A stretch of DNA of 64,000 bases from an uncultured Eubacteriales bacterium (GTDB lineage Bacteria > Bacillota > Clostridia > Oscillospirales > Acutalibacteraceae), in NCBI GenBank assembly GCA_934486455.1, contig CAKSPR010000004.1, positions 4,835-68,834 of the forward strand, in the 5' to 3' direction. The position numbers and the translations under genes were made by a program. How positions within the stretch are numbered: position 1 is the stretch's first letter; every line of letters begins with the position of its first letter. The notes beneath the pieces were generated by a model, which was not told the origin of the DNA, made no database searches, and was given only the letters and a program-made list of their open reading frames with translations. Shown piece by piece: positions 23,140-32,260 of this stretch.

Positions 23140-24461
23140 TCCGCTTCCACTCCCATCAAATCCATATCCATGGTGTCGGTTATCTTTACCTTGACGAAAT
23201 CTCCCGCCGAGGGTCTTTTCTTTGATTTAAAGAAAATCTTGCAGTCAATATCGGGAGCGTCGGCCGGCGTTCTTCCGTAAAAATGCTTTATGTAGGTGTC
23301 GTACCCTTCCACAAGCACTTCGGTCACGGTGCCGATTTTTTTCTTACAAAGCTCATCCGAAATAAAGCTTTGCTGCTCCATAATAACCTCGGCGCGCCGA
23401 AGCTTTTCCTCCTCGGGGATCTGATCTTCAAACTCGGCGGCGGGAGTGCCCTCCTCTGCCGAATACGCAAAACAACCCAGCCGCTCGAACTTCATTTGCT
23501 TTACAAATTCCGAAAGCTCACAGAACTGCTGCTCGCTTTCTCCCGGGAATCCCGCGATGAGGGTGGTCCTTACGGTTATATCGGGTATTTCTTTTCTGAG
23601 TTTATTTACGGTTTGTTCAAGGCTCCTGCGATCGCCGGGACGATTCATCCTTTTAAGCACATCCCCGCAGCAATGCTGTATGGGAAGGTCGATATATTTA
23701 ACGATTTTAGGCTGATTTTTGATGACGGCGATAATGTCGTCGGTCAGACGGTCGGGGTAGGCGTAAAGCAGGCGTATCCAGTGTATTTTTTCGATTTTGC
23801 AAAGCTCGTTTAAAAGCTCGGCAAGTCGGCACTGCCCGTAAATATCTTCGCCGTATCTTGTGGTGTCCTGCGCCACAACAATAAGCTCCCTTACCCCGTT
23901 TTCCGCAAGGGTGTTTGCTTCTTCAACCACCGATTCGACGGTACGGCTGCGAAGTCCGCCGCGAATGGACGGAATGGCGCAATATGTGCAGCGGTTGTTA
24001 CACCCCTCGGCGATTTTAATGTAGGCATAGTAAGGCTCGTTTATAAGCACCCTGCCCCCGCAAAGAGGAAGCCGTTCCTTTTCTCCGAAGCGGTCGTCGG
24101 TTTCGCCCGAAAGAGCCTGCCCGATTATATCTGCAATTTCGTCGTTTCGGCCGATGCTTACCACCGTGTCGATCTCGGGTATCTGCTCCTTTAGCTGTTC
24201 CCGATAGCGCTCGGCAAGACAGCCGGTAACGATCAGGAGCTTGAGGCTTCCCTCTTTTTTTAGCTCGGCAAGGTCGAGAACGGTGTCGATGCTTTCCTGC
24301 TTTGCCGATTCGATAAATCCGCAGGTGTTTACGATTATGACCTGCGCCTCCTGCTCATAGGGGGTTATTTCATAGCCTTTATCCTTTAGCTTTGAAAGCA
24401 TGATCTCGGCGTCGACCTGGTTTTTCGGACATCCGAGAGATGCCATTCCGATTTTTATCAT
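23136..24461 (-). CDS. rimO: Ribosomal protein S12 methylthiotransferase
   Basis: 441-aa radical SAM enzyme that methylthiolates an aspartate of ribosomal protein S12. UPF0004 domain with three cluster cysteines (LGCPKNQVD, VNTCGF, TGCLAER), radical SAM motif CNNRCTYC (about residue 148) and a C-terminal TRAM domain. The phrase SLGCPKNQVDAE distinguishes RimO from the tRNA enzyme MiaB. ATG 24461 follows AGAGG; an adjacent in-frame TTG is less likely. It overlaps pgsA by four bases. Confidence 0.95.
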   Translation of the reverse strand: MIKIGMASLGCPKNQVDAEIMLSKLKDKGYEITPYEQEAQVIIVNTCGFIESAKQESIDTVLDLAELKKEGSLKLLIVTGCLAERYREQLKEQIPEIDTVVSIGRNDEIADIIGQALSGETDDRFGEKERLPLCGGRVLINEPYYAYIKIAEGCNNRCTYCAIPSIRGGLRSRTVESVVEEANTLAENGVRELIVVAQDTTRYGEDIYGQCRLAELLNELCKIEKIHWIRLLYAYPDRLTDDIIAVIKNQPKIVKYIDLPIQHCCGDVLKRMNRPGDRRSLEQTVNKLRKEIPDITVRTTLIAGFPGESEQQFCELSEFVKQMKFERLGCFAYSAEEGTPAAEFEDQIPEEEKLRRAEVIMEQQSFISDELCKKKIGTVTEVLVEGYDTYIKHFYGRTPADAPDIDCKIFFKSKKRPSAGDFVKVKITDTMDMDLMGVEAD

Positions 24462-24480
24462 CAAAAACTACCTCTGAAAA

Positions 24481-25095
24481 TTATTCTCCGTTTTTTACCC
24501 GCAAAAGCGCCGTTTTTATGTCGCCGTAGCCGTATCCCATTCGGGCAAGGCCGGCATAAATGCGCTGATATTTTTTTTCGTCCTCGGGAAGCGGACAATA
24601 TTTTTTCTCTATAACTCGGACGATGCTCTCAACCGGATCCTCGTCCTCATATTGGCAAAGAACACTGTCGATAATGTCCCTGTCAACGCCTTTTTTTGAA
24701 AGCTCAAAGGCCACCCTCCGTTTGCCGAAGCCCTTTCTTTTAAAAAGCTCCTCGGCAAAATCCTCGGCAAAGGCTCCGTCGTCGCAAAGACCCAGTTGCT
24801 CAATGCGGGAAAGGGCGTGCTCGCAGACATCGGCGGGAAAAACCGCCCTGAGCTTTGTGAAAAGCTCCTTTTTGGTGTGCGCCCGATATTCGAGCAGATA
24901 AAGCGCCTTTTCATAGGCGCGGTTGCGCTGCGCCTCACACTTTAGCTCCTGCCAATCCTCCTCGGAAATGTCGCTTCCTTCATGAAATCCCGACATCAAA
25001 AGAGTCTCGCTGTCGACAGTCTCGGCCTCGCCGCAGTTTTCAAAGTAGACTGCCGTAAGCCTGTGGCGCCGCTGCTTTAATGCGATTATTTTCAT
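24481..25095 (-). CDS. recX: Regulatory protein RecX
   Basis: 204-aa inhibitor of RecA filaments, built of tandem three-helix repeats (LEYRAHTKKEL, FAEDFAEELFKRKGFGKRRVAFEL). It overlaps recA in a TGATG junction (recA stop, recX start), the classic recA-recX coupling. Confidence 0.92.
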   Translation of the reverse strand: MKIIALKQRRHRLTAVYFENCGEAETVDSETLLMSGFHEGSDISEEDWQELKCEAQRNRAYEKALYLLEYRAHTKKELFTKLRAVFPADVCEHALSRIEQLGLCDDGAFAEDFAEELFKRKGFGKRRVAFELSKKGVDRDIIDSVLCQYEDEDPVESIVRVIEKKYCPLPEDEKKYQRIYAGLARMGYGYGDIKTALLRVKNGE

Positions 25096-26240
25096 CAGTC
25101 GACGGTCACATCAATGTCCACCTTGGGGGCGGGCTTTTCGTTTTGTTCGTCCTTTTGGACGGCGGCTTCGGGAGCGGCTGCGGGCTCGGCATCGGCGCCC
25201 TTTTTGCCCTTGGGGGCTTTTTTAAGCAGAATGTCGGAGGATGTGGTTCTGATCTTCTGCTCAAGCTCGCTTGCAAGCTCGGGGTTTTCCTTTATGTACT
25301 TCTTGGTATTTTCGCGTCCCTGACCTATACGGTCGCCGTTATAGGAAAACCATGCGCCGCTTTTCTGGATAATTCCCGCCTTAACGCCGAGATCGAGTAT
25401 TTCTCCCTCTCTCGAGATACCTTCACCGTACATAATGTCAAACTCGCCCTCCTTAAAGGGGGGAGCGACCTTGTTTTTAACCACCTTTGCTCTTGTGTGG
25501 GAGCCAACCATTTCGGTGCCGTTTTTAAGGGTCTCGACCCTGCGGATGTCTATTCTGACCGAGGCATAATATTTAAGCGCCTTGCCGCCGGTGGTGGTTT
25601 CGGGGCTGCCGAACATAACGCCTATCTTATCTCTCAGCTGGTTGATGAAAATAACAATGCAGTTGGTACGGGAAATGGCGCCGTTGAGCTTACGCAGAGC
25701 CTGGGACATAAGTCTTGCCTGAAGTCCCATGTGGCTGTCGCCCATGCTGCCTTCGATCTCGGCCTTGGGCACGAGAGCCGCCACCGAGTCGACCACCACA
25801 ACATCCACCGCGCCCGAACGAACAAGGGCTTCGGCGATTTCAAGGGCGTCCTCGCCCGCATCGGGCTGGGAAACGAGAAGCGCGTCGATGTCGATCCCCA
25901 GAGCCGCCGCATAAACGGGATCGAGGGCATGCTCAACATCAATAAAGGCTGCGGTGCCGCCCTGCTTTTGGGATTCGGCCACAACATGGAGGGCAATGGT
26001 GGTTTTACCGGAGGATTCCGGTCCGTATATCTCAACGATTCTTCCCTTGGGAAGTCCGCCTATTCCGAGAGCCATATCAAGGGAAAGAGAGCCGGTGGAA
26101 ATGGCCTCGACATTCATATTTGTGTTTTGTCCGAGGCGCATAACCGCACCCTTGCCGAAATCTTTTTCGATTTGGGTAAGCGCCGTTTCAAGGGCTTTTT
26201 TGCGGTCTTCCGCCTTTTTGTCAATCTTTTTGTCTGCCAT
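25095..26240 (-). CDS. recA: DNA recombinase RecA
   Basis: 381-aa recombinase for homologous strand exchange and SOS activation. Walker [10 protein letters not shown] (about residues 70-78), Walker [11 protein letters not shown], and the DNA-binding loop 2 region ([17 protein letters not shown]). The C-terminal tail (about residues 330-381) is rich in Lys, Ala, Pro and acidic residues and ends DIDVTVD, longer than in many orthologues. GAGGTAAAAACA precedes the ATG. I found no GAAC-N4-GTTC type LexA box in the 174 bases upstream. Confidence 0.98.
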   Translation of the reverse strand: MADKKIDKKAEDRKKALETALTQIEKDFGKGAVMRLGQNTNMNVEAISTGSLSLDMALGIGGLPKGRIVEIYGPESSGKTTIALHVVAESQKQGGTAAFIDVEHALDPVYAAALGIDIDALLVSQPDAGEDALEIAEALVRSGAVDVVVVDSVAALVPKAEIEGSMGDSHMGLQARLMSQALRKLNGAISRTNCIVIFINQLRDKIGVMFGSPETTTGGKALKYYASVRIDIRRVETLKNGTEMVGSHTRAKVVKNKVAPPFKEGEFDIMYGEGISREGEILDLGVKAGIIQKSGAWFSYNGDRIGQGRENTKKYIKENPELASELEQKIRTTSSDILLKKAPKGKKGADAEPAAAPEAAVQKDEQNEKPAPKVDIDVTVD

Positions 26241-26414
26241 TGTTTTTACCTCTCTTTTTTAAATTTATTTTTTTACGGTATTATCTGTCGCGCCGCCGAA
26301 AAAGCGGCGATTATTTGTTTGTTTGTCGGCTGCTCCCTTACCGCGACTTCCCCGTGTTCAATCACCCGACGGCGGGCTGACAAACGGTTATTATGCCTGC
26401 CCCGGGGCGGTCGG

Positions 26415-27317
26415 TTATCGGTTTGATGCAATAACCGCTCTGTCGTTTCCCGAAAGGTCGGTGACACACCCGACATTTTTAAAGCAAGATTTGAAGATTT
26501 CAACGACCTCTTGCTTCTGGTCAAAGCCTATTTCAACCATTATTTGACCGTTTTCATTAAGAAGGTCTTTAAAGTTGCTGCATATGGCCTTATAAAATAT
26601 TAACCCGTCTTTTCCTCCGTCAAGAGCCTCCCGCGGCTCGTTTTTCACCTCTTTTGAAAGGGTGTCTATAACCGCCGAGCGTATGTAGGGAGGATTTGAA
26701 ACTATCAGGTCGAAATTTCCGAAATCGTCGGACATCTCCTTCTCGCAAAACCCGTTGCCGTTAAAGCATACCGCCTTAAAGCTTTTTGTTCCTTTAAGCA
26801 CATCGCCCCGAATAATATGAATGTCCGAAAGGCCGTTGAGCCTTGCGTTTTTTTCCGTAAATTCAAGGGGGCGGTCGAAAAGGTCAACCGAGAAAAGCCT
26901 TGCACCTTTAAGGTTTTTGGCTATGGCCGTCCCGACGCATCCGCTTCCGCAGCAAAGGTCGAGAACTTTGGGGTTTTCTTTGCCGCTCAGTGCATTTATT
27001 GCCTGCTGCACAAGTGTCTCGGTATCGGCCCGCGGGATGAGCACTCCCTCGCCCACAAAAAATTTAAGAGAATAAAACTCCCAGAATCCGAGGATATACT
27101 GGAGGGGCGTTCCCGCCATTCTTTGCTCGATATACCCTTCGAATTCGGCCGTTTTCTGCGGGTCGGCGGTCTTGCCCCGCTCAAGCAAAAAGCTGTCCTT
27201 GGTTATGCCGAAGGCCTTGTATATAAGCTCGGCGGCCTCAAAATCGGGGCAGTCCGAGACCTCGGAAAGCCTTTTTGCTCCGAGCGCCTTTAATCCCGAA
27301 AGGGTCATTTCCCCCAT
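26415..27317 (-). CDS. prmC: Peptide chain release factor N5-glutamine methyltransferase
   Basis: 300-aa SAM-dependent enzyme that methylates the GGQ glutamine of release factors RF1 and RF2. SAM-binding VLDLCCGSGCVG and catalytic NPPY (IVSNPPYIRS) are clear. An extra stretch between the SAM site and NPPY (KAVCFNGNGFCEKEMSDD) is slightly unusual. ATG 27317 has AAGGA 6 bases upstream; it overlaps the end of the DUF1385 gene by 13 bases. Confidence 0.93.
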   Translation of the reverse strand: MGEMTLSGLKALGAKRLSEVSDCPDFEAAELIYKAFGITKDSFLLERGKTADPQKTAEFEGYIEQRMAGTPLQYILGFWEFYSLKFFVGEGVLIPRADTETLVQQAINALSGKENPKVLDLCCGSGCVGTAIAKNLKGARLFSVDLFDRPLEFTEKNARLNGLSDIHIIRGDVLKGTKSFKAVCFNGNGFCEKEMSDDFGNFDLIVSNPPYIRSAVIDTLSKEVKNEPREALDGGKDGLIFYKAICSNFKDLLNENGQIMVEIGFDQKQEVVEIFKSCFKNVGCVTDLSGNDRAVIASNR

Positions 27318-28324
27318 ATGTCGTCCTTGGGGTCTTCGGGAATGACCTCGTTAAGGGCGGCGATGGCCACCTCGATCATGTCGTCCTCCGGCTCCTTTGT
27401 GGTAAGCCTCTGCACCCACAGTCCCGGTGCCGCAACGATTTTAGAAAGAAGGTTGTTGTGCTTTCCGCAAAAGCGGATGAGCTCATATCCGACGCCCATA
27501 ATGAGCGGTATAAGCAGAATTTTAACGATTATCCACACCCATGTGACCGTTTTGAGGGCAGGGAATATTTTAAGCACAAGGCTTGAAACCAGTATGCTGA
27601 CCACAAGCACAAGCACCAAAAAGGATGTTCCGCAGCGAGGGTGAAATCTTATCTGTTTTCTGACATTTTCCACCGTCAGCGGCAAACCCTTTTCATAACA
27701 GAATATTGATTTGTGCTCGGCTCCGTGATACATATATGTTCGTTTGATGTCCTTCATAAGCGCTGTAAGGGCGATATATCCGAGGAAAATGATTATTTTA
27801 AGTACACCCTCAAAAACGCCCTTCCAGGAATCCAGCACGCCGTTTTCCACCGCCTTTACGGGGAAGGAGACCGCCGCCGAGGGGGTGACAATACCGTTTA
27901 CAAGATTGAATATAACCGTCGGAAGCCACATAAAAAGCACAAGAGCAAGAGCCACGCCCAGCACCCCCGCCACGGCTCCCACCGCGGCCATGAGCTTTTC
28001 GCCGAACACCTTATAAAGCCAGCTGTCCTTGACTTCTTCGTCGTCCTCGTCTATTCCCAGCTTTTCGGCCGACTTCATAAGAGCCTTGTATCCCATAATA
28101 AGCGATTCGATCATATTTACCGAGCCTCTTATTATCGGCCATCCGAAGGGCTTGAATTTGTCTCTGACATGCTTTTCGTGAAGCTGCTCGATGTCTATGG
28201 TCTTATCGGGCAGGCGGGTGGCCATGACAGTTTTGTGGGGTCCCTTCATCATTATTCCTTCAAGCAGGGCCTGACCCCCTATGGAGGTCATTTTGCAGCC
28301 CCTTTTATCGCTTTTATCGCTCAT
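27305..28324 (-). CDS. DUF1385 family membrane protein (YqhQ-like)
   Basis: 339-aa conserved membrane protein of unknown function with about four membrane helices. Family motifs seen are GGQALLEGIMMKGP near the N-terminus, YMYHGAEHKSIFCYE, and RFHPRCGTSFL. Commonly found before prmC and prfA in Firmicutes, as here. The histidine-rich conserved motifs suggest metal binding, but no activity is known. Confidence 0.88.
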   Translation of the reverse strand: MSDKSDKRGCKMTSIGGQALLEGIMMKGPHKTVMATRLPDKTIDIEQLHEKHVRDKFKPFGWPIIRGSVNMIESLIMGYKALMKSAEKLGIDEDDEEVKDSWLYKVFGEKLMAAVGAVAGVLGVALALVLFMWLPTVIFNLVNGIVTPSAAVSFPVKAVENGVLDSWKGVFEGVLKIIIFLGYIALTALMKDIKRTYMYHGAEHKSIFCYEKGLPLTVENVRKQIRFHPRCGTSFLVLVLVVSILVSSLVLKIFPALKTVTWVWIIVKILLIPLIMGVGYELIRFCGKHNNLLSKIVAAPGLWVQRLTTKEPEDDMIEVAIAALNEVIPEDPKDDIWGK

Positions 28325-28337
28325 TTTCTCTTTCCTT

Positions 28338-29777
28338 TCAGTTTTCGCTTCTTGGCTTTTGGGGAAGCATTATCGAAACGGTGGTGCCGATGTTTTCGGT
28401 ACTTGATATTTCCAGCCTGCCTCCGTGGTTTTTAACGATTTCGTCGGCCAGAGCAAGCCCTATTCCCGAGCCTCTGACCGATCCCTCGGCTTTGTAGAAT
28501 TTTTGCTTGACCTTGTCGAGATCGGCCTCGGGTATGCCTCTGCCGTTGTCGCTGACCATAATGAGAACATAGCCGATCTCTTCCTTTACATCAACAAGAA
28601 TATGGCCTCCCGCCGATGTATATTTTAATGCGTTGCTTATTATGTTTACGAAAACCTGCTGCATACGACCCGCGTCGGCCACAACGGTGGGCATTGATTC
28701 AGGCTCGGTATATTCGAGAAAAACTCCCTGCTTTTTGGCGGTGTCGGTAAGGGTCATGACCGCTTCGGACACCTCGGCCACAATGTCGCAGGATTCCATA
28801 TTATATTTAAGATTTCCGCTTTGCATTCTCGAAAAATCGAGAAGATCCTCAACAATGACCGAAAGCCGCTCGGCCTCGCTGATTATAACGTCGATTCCCT
28901 TTTTGGTTATGGTGGGATCGTCGATTGACGAAAGCACCGTTTCTCCCCACCCCTTAATGGCGGTAAGCGGAGTACGAAGCTCGTGGGACACCGAGGAAAT
29001 AAACTCGTTTTTCATTTTTTCGGTCGAGCCGAGCTCGCTTGCCATATAGTTTATGGTTTCGCCGAGCCTGCTTATTTCGTCGTCCTTCGGGTTTTCCGAA
29101 GGCTCTATCCTCGCGTCGAAATCTCCCGCCGCGATCTGGCGGGCGGTCTTGTTTATCCCGGCTATGGGATTAACTATGGAGCGTATAAAGTATGTCCCCG
29201 AAAAAACCATGACAAGGAACATGACAAGCCCCACCCCGATACCGATGAGCACGATAATGGTATATTGCCTTGATGTATCCGAAAGGGATACAATTATCCG
29301 CACGGCGCCGAGGGTTATGTCGTCGCTTTGCTTGGATTTTATGGCGGTGGCGGCGGTCATGACCTCCTCGCCGCTGGAAAGGCGCCCCTGTTTCAGGGTC
29401 ACTCCGCCGAGATCTGTCCCCACCCCGTCGTAGCTTTCGTTTTTATCGGGTAAAAATCCGTTTGTGGACATGATGACATTTCCGCTCGGTCCGATTATCT
29501 GAACCTCCATTTTATCCCGCTCGTTAAAGCCCTCGACATACTGGCGGGCGCCAAGCTCGAAATCGGAATATGAGCCGGCCGAATAGGAGGAAAAGGAGGC
29601 GGTTATGGCCGACATTTTATTTTCGAGGTATTGCCTGACGGTGGAAAAATAATATTCGTGAACGGCAAAGATAAAAACCGTCTCGGCCACCGCGATGGTT
29701 GCGGCTACCACGCTTAAAATGTTGATTGCCCAGCGCCGAGCAAGTCCCTGCTGCTTGGGCTTTTTTATTTTTCTCAT
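28338..29777 (-). CDS. Membrane sensor histidine kinase
   Basis: 479-aa kinase of the WalK/PhoR type. One membrane helix near residues 17-40, an extracellular sensor of about 130 residues, a second helix near 175-197, HAMP, HisKA with phospho-accepting His in SSVSHELRTP, and an HATPase domain with DNGRGIPEAD and GIGLALAD. No PAS domain is seen. Encoded downstream of its response regulator with a 168-base gap in which I see no gene. The lipoprotein upstream may belong to the same signalling unit. Confidence 0.93.
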   Translation of the reverse strand: MRKIKKPKQQGLARRWAINILSVVAATIAVAETVFIFAVHEYYFSTVRQYLENKMSAITASFSSYSAGSYSDFELGARQYVEGFNERDKMEVQIIGPSGNVIMSTNGFLPDKNESYDGVGTDLGGVTLKQGRLSSGEEVMTAATAIKSKQSDDITLGAVRIIVSLSDTSRQYTIIVLIGIGVGLVMFLVMVFSGTYFIRSIVNPIAGINKTARQIAAGDFDARIEPSENPKDDEISRLGETINYMASELGSTEKMKNEFISSVSHELRTPLTAIKGWGETVLSSIDDPTITKKGIDVIISEAERLSVIVEDLLDFSRMQSGNLKYNMESCDIVAEVSEAVMTLTDTAKKQGVFLEYTEPESMPTVVADAGRMQQVFVNIISNALKYTSAGGHILVDVKEEIGYVLIMVSDNGRGIPEADLDKVKQKFYKAEGSVRGSGIGLALADEIVKNHGGRLEISSTENIGTTVSIMLPQKPRSEN

Positions 29778-29945
29778 CCGCCGGACACTCCCTTCGCGTT
29801 TTTTGCGGGCTAAGCTTTTTGGTCAACGGCTTTTTCATAATGCTGCTCTCAGGCGCAGCGTCTCGTGCGTTGGGGCTGAGCTTTCAGACCTGCCGTCGGT
29901 CTGCATTTAAGAAGTCCCTGCGCCCTGCGCGGTCGGGTTTTCGGG

Positions 29946-30644
29946 TCAGCTTATCCACTTATATCCCCGTCCCCAAACGGTTATGATGTGTTTGGGCTCG
30001 GAGGGCTCCTGCTCGATCTTCATTCTAAGTCTTCTTATGTTTACATCGACGATCTTTTCCTCGCCGTAATATTCCGCTCCCCACACCTTTGCAAGTATCT
30101 TTGAGCGGTCTATGGGCTGGCCGTAATTTGAAAAGAGATATTCCATAATGTTAAACTCCACCTGGGTAAGCTCAATGCTCTTTCCCTCGGGTGTTTCAAG
30201 GCAGCGGCGGCGTATGTTAAGGGTATATTCGCCGTGGGTTATGCTGTCGGAAGAGCCGTCGTTCTTTGCAGAACTCACTCCCATTCTGCGGCAGAGAGAA
30301 TTAACTCTTGCCACAAGCTCGGAGGGGCTGAAGGGCTTGGTCATATAATCGTCGGCGCCGCTTGAAAGGCCGCTTATCTTGTCGCTTTCCTGGGTGCGGG
30401 CGGTCAGCATGATAATGCCCACCCTGTCACTCTTGCTTCTCAGCCTTTTGCAAACCTCTATCCCGTCAATACCGGGAAGCATAAGGTCGAGAAGGGCAAT
30501 GTCAAAGTCGCCCTGTTTTTCAAAAAGGGACACAGCCTCTTCGCCGGTGGCAGCTTCGGCAACCTCAAAGCCTGACTTTTGAAGATTTAAAACCACAAAT
30601 TCCCTTATGGCCGCCTCATCTTCACACACAAGAATTTTTCTCAT
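29946..30644 (-). CDS. OmpR-family response regulator
   Basis: 232 aa. Receiver domain (residues 1-115) with DE acidic pocket, phospho-acceptor Asp in LLDLMLPG (about residue 53), Thr in MLTART and Lys in MTKPF; then a winged-helix DNA-binding domain (YTLNIRRRCLE to GRGYKW). RBS AAGGAG. Pairs with the kinase just downstream. Targets unknown. Confidence 0.94.
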   Translation of the reverse strand: MRKILVCEDEAAIREFVVLNLQKSGFEVAEAATGEEAVSLFEKQGDFDIALLDLMLPGIDGIEVCKRLRSKSDRVGIIMLTARTQESDKISGLSSGADDYMTKPFSPSELVARVNSLCRRMGVSSAKNDGSSDSITHGEYTLNIRRRCLETPEGKSIELTQVEFNIMEYLFSNYGQPIDRSKILAKVWGAEYYGEEKIVDVNIRRLRMKIEQEPSEPKHIITVWGRGYKWIS

Positions 30645-30795
30645 AATTAGCTCCTTAATAAATCAACAATAGATCGGTAAAATATGTCCTTATAATCGCA
30701 TGGATATATCTGTCTGAAACGCGGCGGTCGCAGCTTTGCAAAGACCCGCCGTCTTTAGCTTCCGATGCGTGCGGGTGAAAGCCGAGCCTCGGGCG

Positions 30796-32151
30796 TCAGT
30801 CGACAATAAATTTGAATTTTGCCTTCAGCTGTTCGTATGTCACCGAATATTCGCCGCTGTAGTCGGTAAATTTAACCGCGAAGGTCCTGTTGTCCGAAAC
30901 GGCAAGGGCGATATACCCCACCGTCGAAACCTCCTCGGAATTTTCCGATTCCGGGGCGTTTTGACCGTTTTCTCCCGAAAATTTATCCGAATCGAATATG
31001 GCTATGCGGAAAATTTCGCTTCCGGCCGTTTTGCTTTGACTGTTCCACCTGCAAAAAACCGCCGTTCCCTTTTCGGAGTCGAAAATTACCGTAACTCCGT
31101 CCTTCCAGGACTCGTCGAGGATAAGATAATATCCTTCGCTCGTACAATACCAGGCCGACATAACGCTTTTAAACTCTTTTCCGTCATAATACGACCAATC
31201 GGTATAAAATCCCGCCCCGCCGACAAGGTTATATCCCGCAATGGGCTTTGCAAGGGGGATGTCGATCTTTCCGTCGCCGTTTACGTCCTTACACCTTCTG
31301 CCGCTTCGTCTGGCGGTGAAGGTGTTTTGGGCATATTCCCCCTCCGCGAAGGGATTGAAAAGAGCGCCGTTTTCGTAGTATATAAGCTCGGTTATCATAA
31401 CATCGGAGGATTTAAGCCCGTCGAGATATACGGCCGTTTTTCCTCCCGTTTCCGAGGCGATAATGTTGACATATTCGGTGACTCCGCCGTCCAGCATAAT
31501 GCTCGACTCGGTTTTAAAGGTGTTGTTTTCAAAATCGTTAAAGGTGAGACTGGCTTTTTTGCTTTGAGAGTCGATGACCGCAATTCCCACATCGTCCCGT
31601 CCGTTGTTGTCTATGTCGCAAATGACAAAGGCATTGTAGGTTTCGTCGGCGCGCTGTACAAGTCCGCCGCCCTCCATTTTATAAATGATCAGCTGATTTG
31701 TTTTTGCGGTGGAGATTTGCCAGCCGGTAATTATCTCATAGGCTCCGTCCAGGTCGAGATCGGAAATTTCGGCCTCGATAAGCTCTCTGCCCACGGGATT
31801 GAGATCCTGCACCGATTTCCAGTTTCCGTTTTCCCATGAAAGGAGATTCATTCTTGTGACCGCGCTTTCGCCCTTTTTCTGATAAAAGGCCAGCACCTCG
31901 TCCTTTCCGTTTCCGTCGAAATCTCCCGAGCAAAAGGCCGAATGGTTAGCACCGACCTTGGGATATTTAAGCACAATATCGTTTCCGACTGCCTGCTCGA
32001 GCGCCTTTTGAACGCCGGCATAATATCCGGTGGCTCCCGGCGCCTTTATGGTATCCTCCGGCGAAAAGCCCTTCATACTGCACCCCGAAAGAAGCACAAG
32101 GGCAACCGCTGCCGCGCAGAGCTTCAGTACCTTTTCAATTGTCTGTCTCAT
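30796..32151 (-). CDS. Lipoprotein with Ca-loop (FG-GAP/VCBS-like) repeats
   Basis: 451 aa. Signal peptide with lipobox LLSGC and acylated Cys24. At least four Asp-rich loops recur (DFDGNGKDE, DLDLDGAYE, DIDNNGRDD, DVNGDGKID), each beginning a repeat of about 50 residues, as in beta-propeller FG-GAP/VCBS proteins that bind calcium. No enzymatic motif. It lies just before the two-component system and could serve as its extracytoplasmic sensor partner; this is inference from order only. Confidence 0.75.
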   Translation of the reverse strand: MRQTIEKVLKLCAAAVALVLLSGCSMKGFSPEDTIKAPGATGYYAGVQKALEQAVGNDIVLKYPKVGANHSAFCSGDFDGNGKDEVLAFYQKKGESAVTRMNLLSWENGNWKSVQDLNPVGRELIEAEISDLDLDGAYEIITGWQISTAKTNQLIIYKMEGGGLVQRADETYNAFVICDIDNNGRDDVGIAVIDSQSKKASLTFNDFENNTFKTESSIMLDGGVTEYVNIIASETGGKTAVYLDGLKSSDVMITELIYYENGALFNPFAEGEYAQNTFTARRSGRRCKDVNGDGKIDIPLAKPIAGYNLVGGAGFYTDWSYYDGKEFKSVMSAWYCTSEGYYLILDESWKDGVTVIFDSEKGTAVFCRWNSQSKTAGSEIFRIAIFDSDKFSGENGQNAPESENSEEVSTVGYIALAVSDNRTFAVKFTDYSGEYSVTYEQLKAKFKFIVD

Positions 32152-32260
32152 TGCCCGTCGTCTCCTTTCCCCGATTTTGTTAATTCAATCTGTCGGCTGC
32201 TCACCCGATATTCCTGACGGGCAAGCCTCCTCCGTTTAATCGGTCTGCCGTTTTGTCGGG

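Noticed and set aside
26241..26414. LexA-type operator upstream of recA
   Set aside because: No GAAC-N4-GTTC-like palindrome found on either strand.
25080..26426. Long open frame opposite recA
   Set aside because: Antisense shadow produced by codon bias; recA on the other strand is unambiguous.
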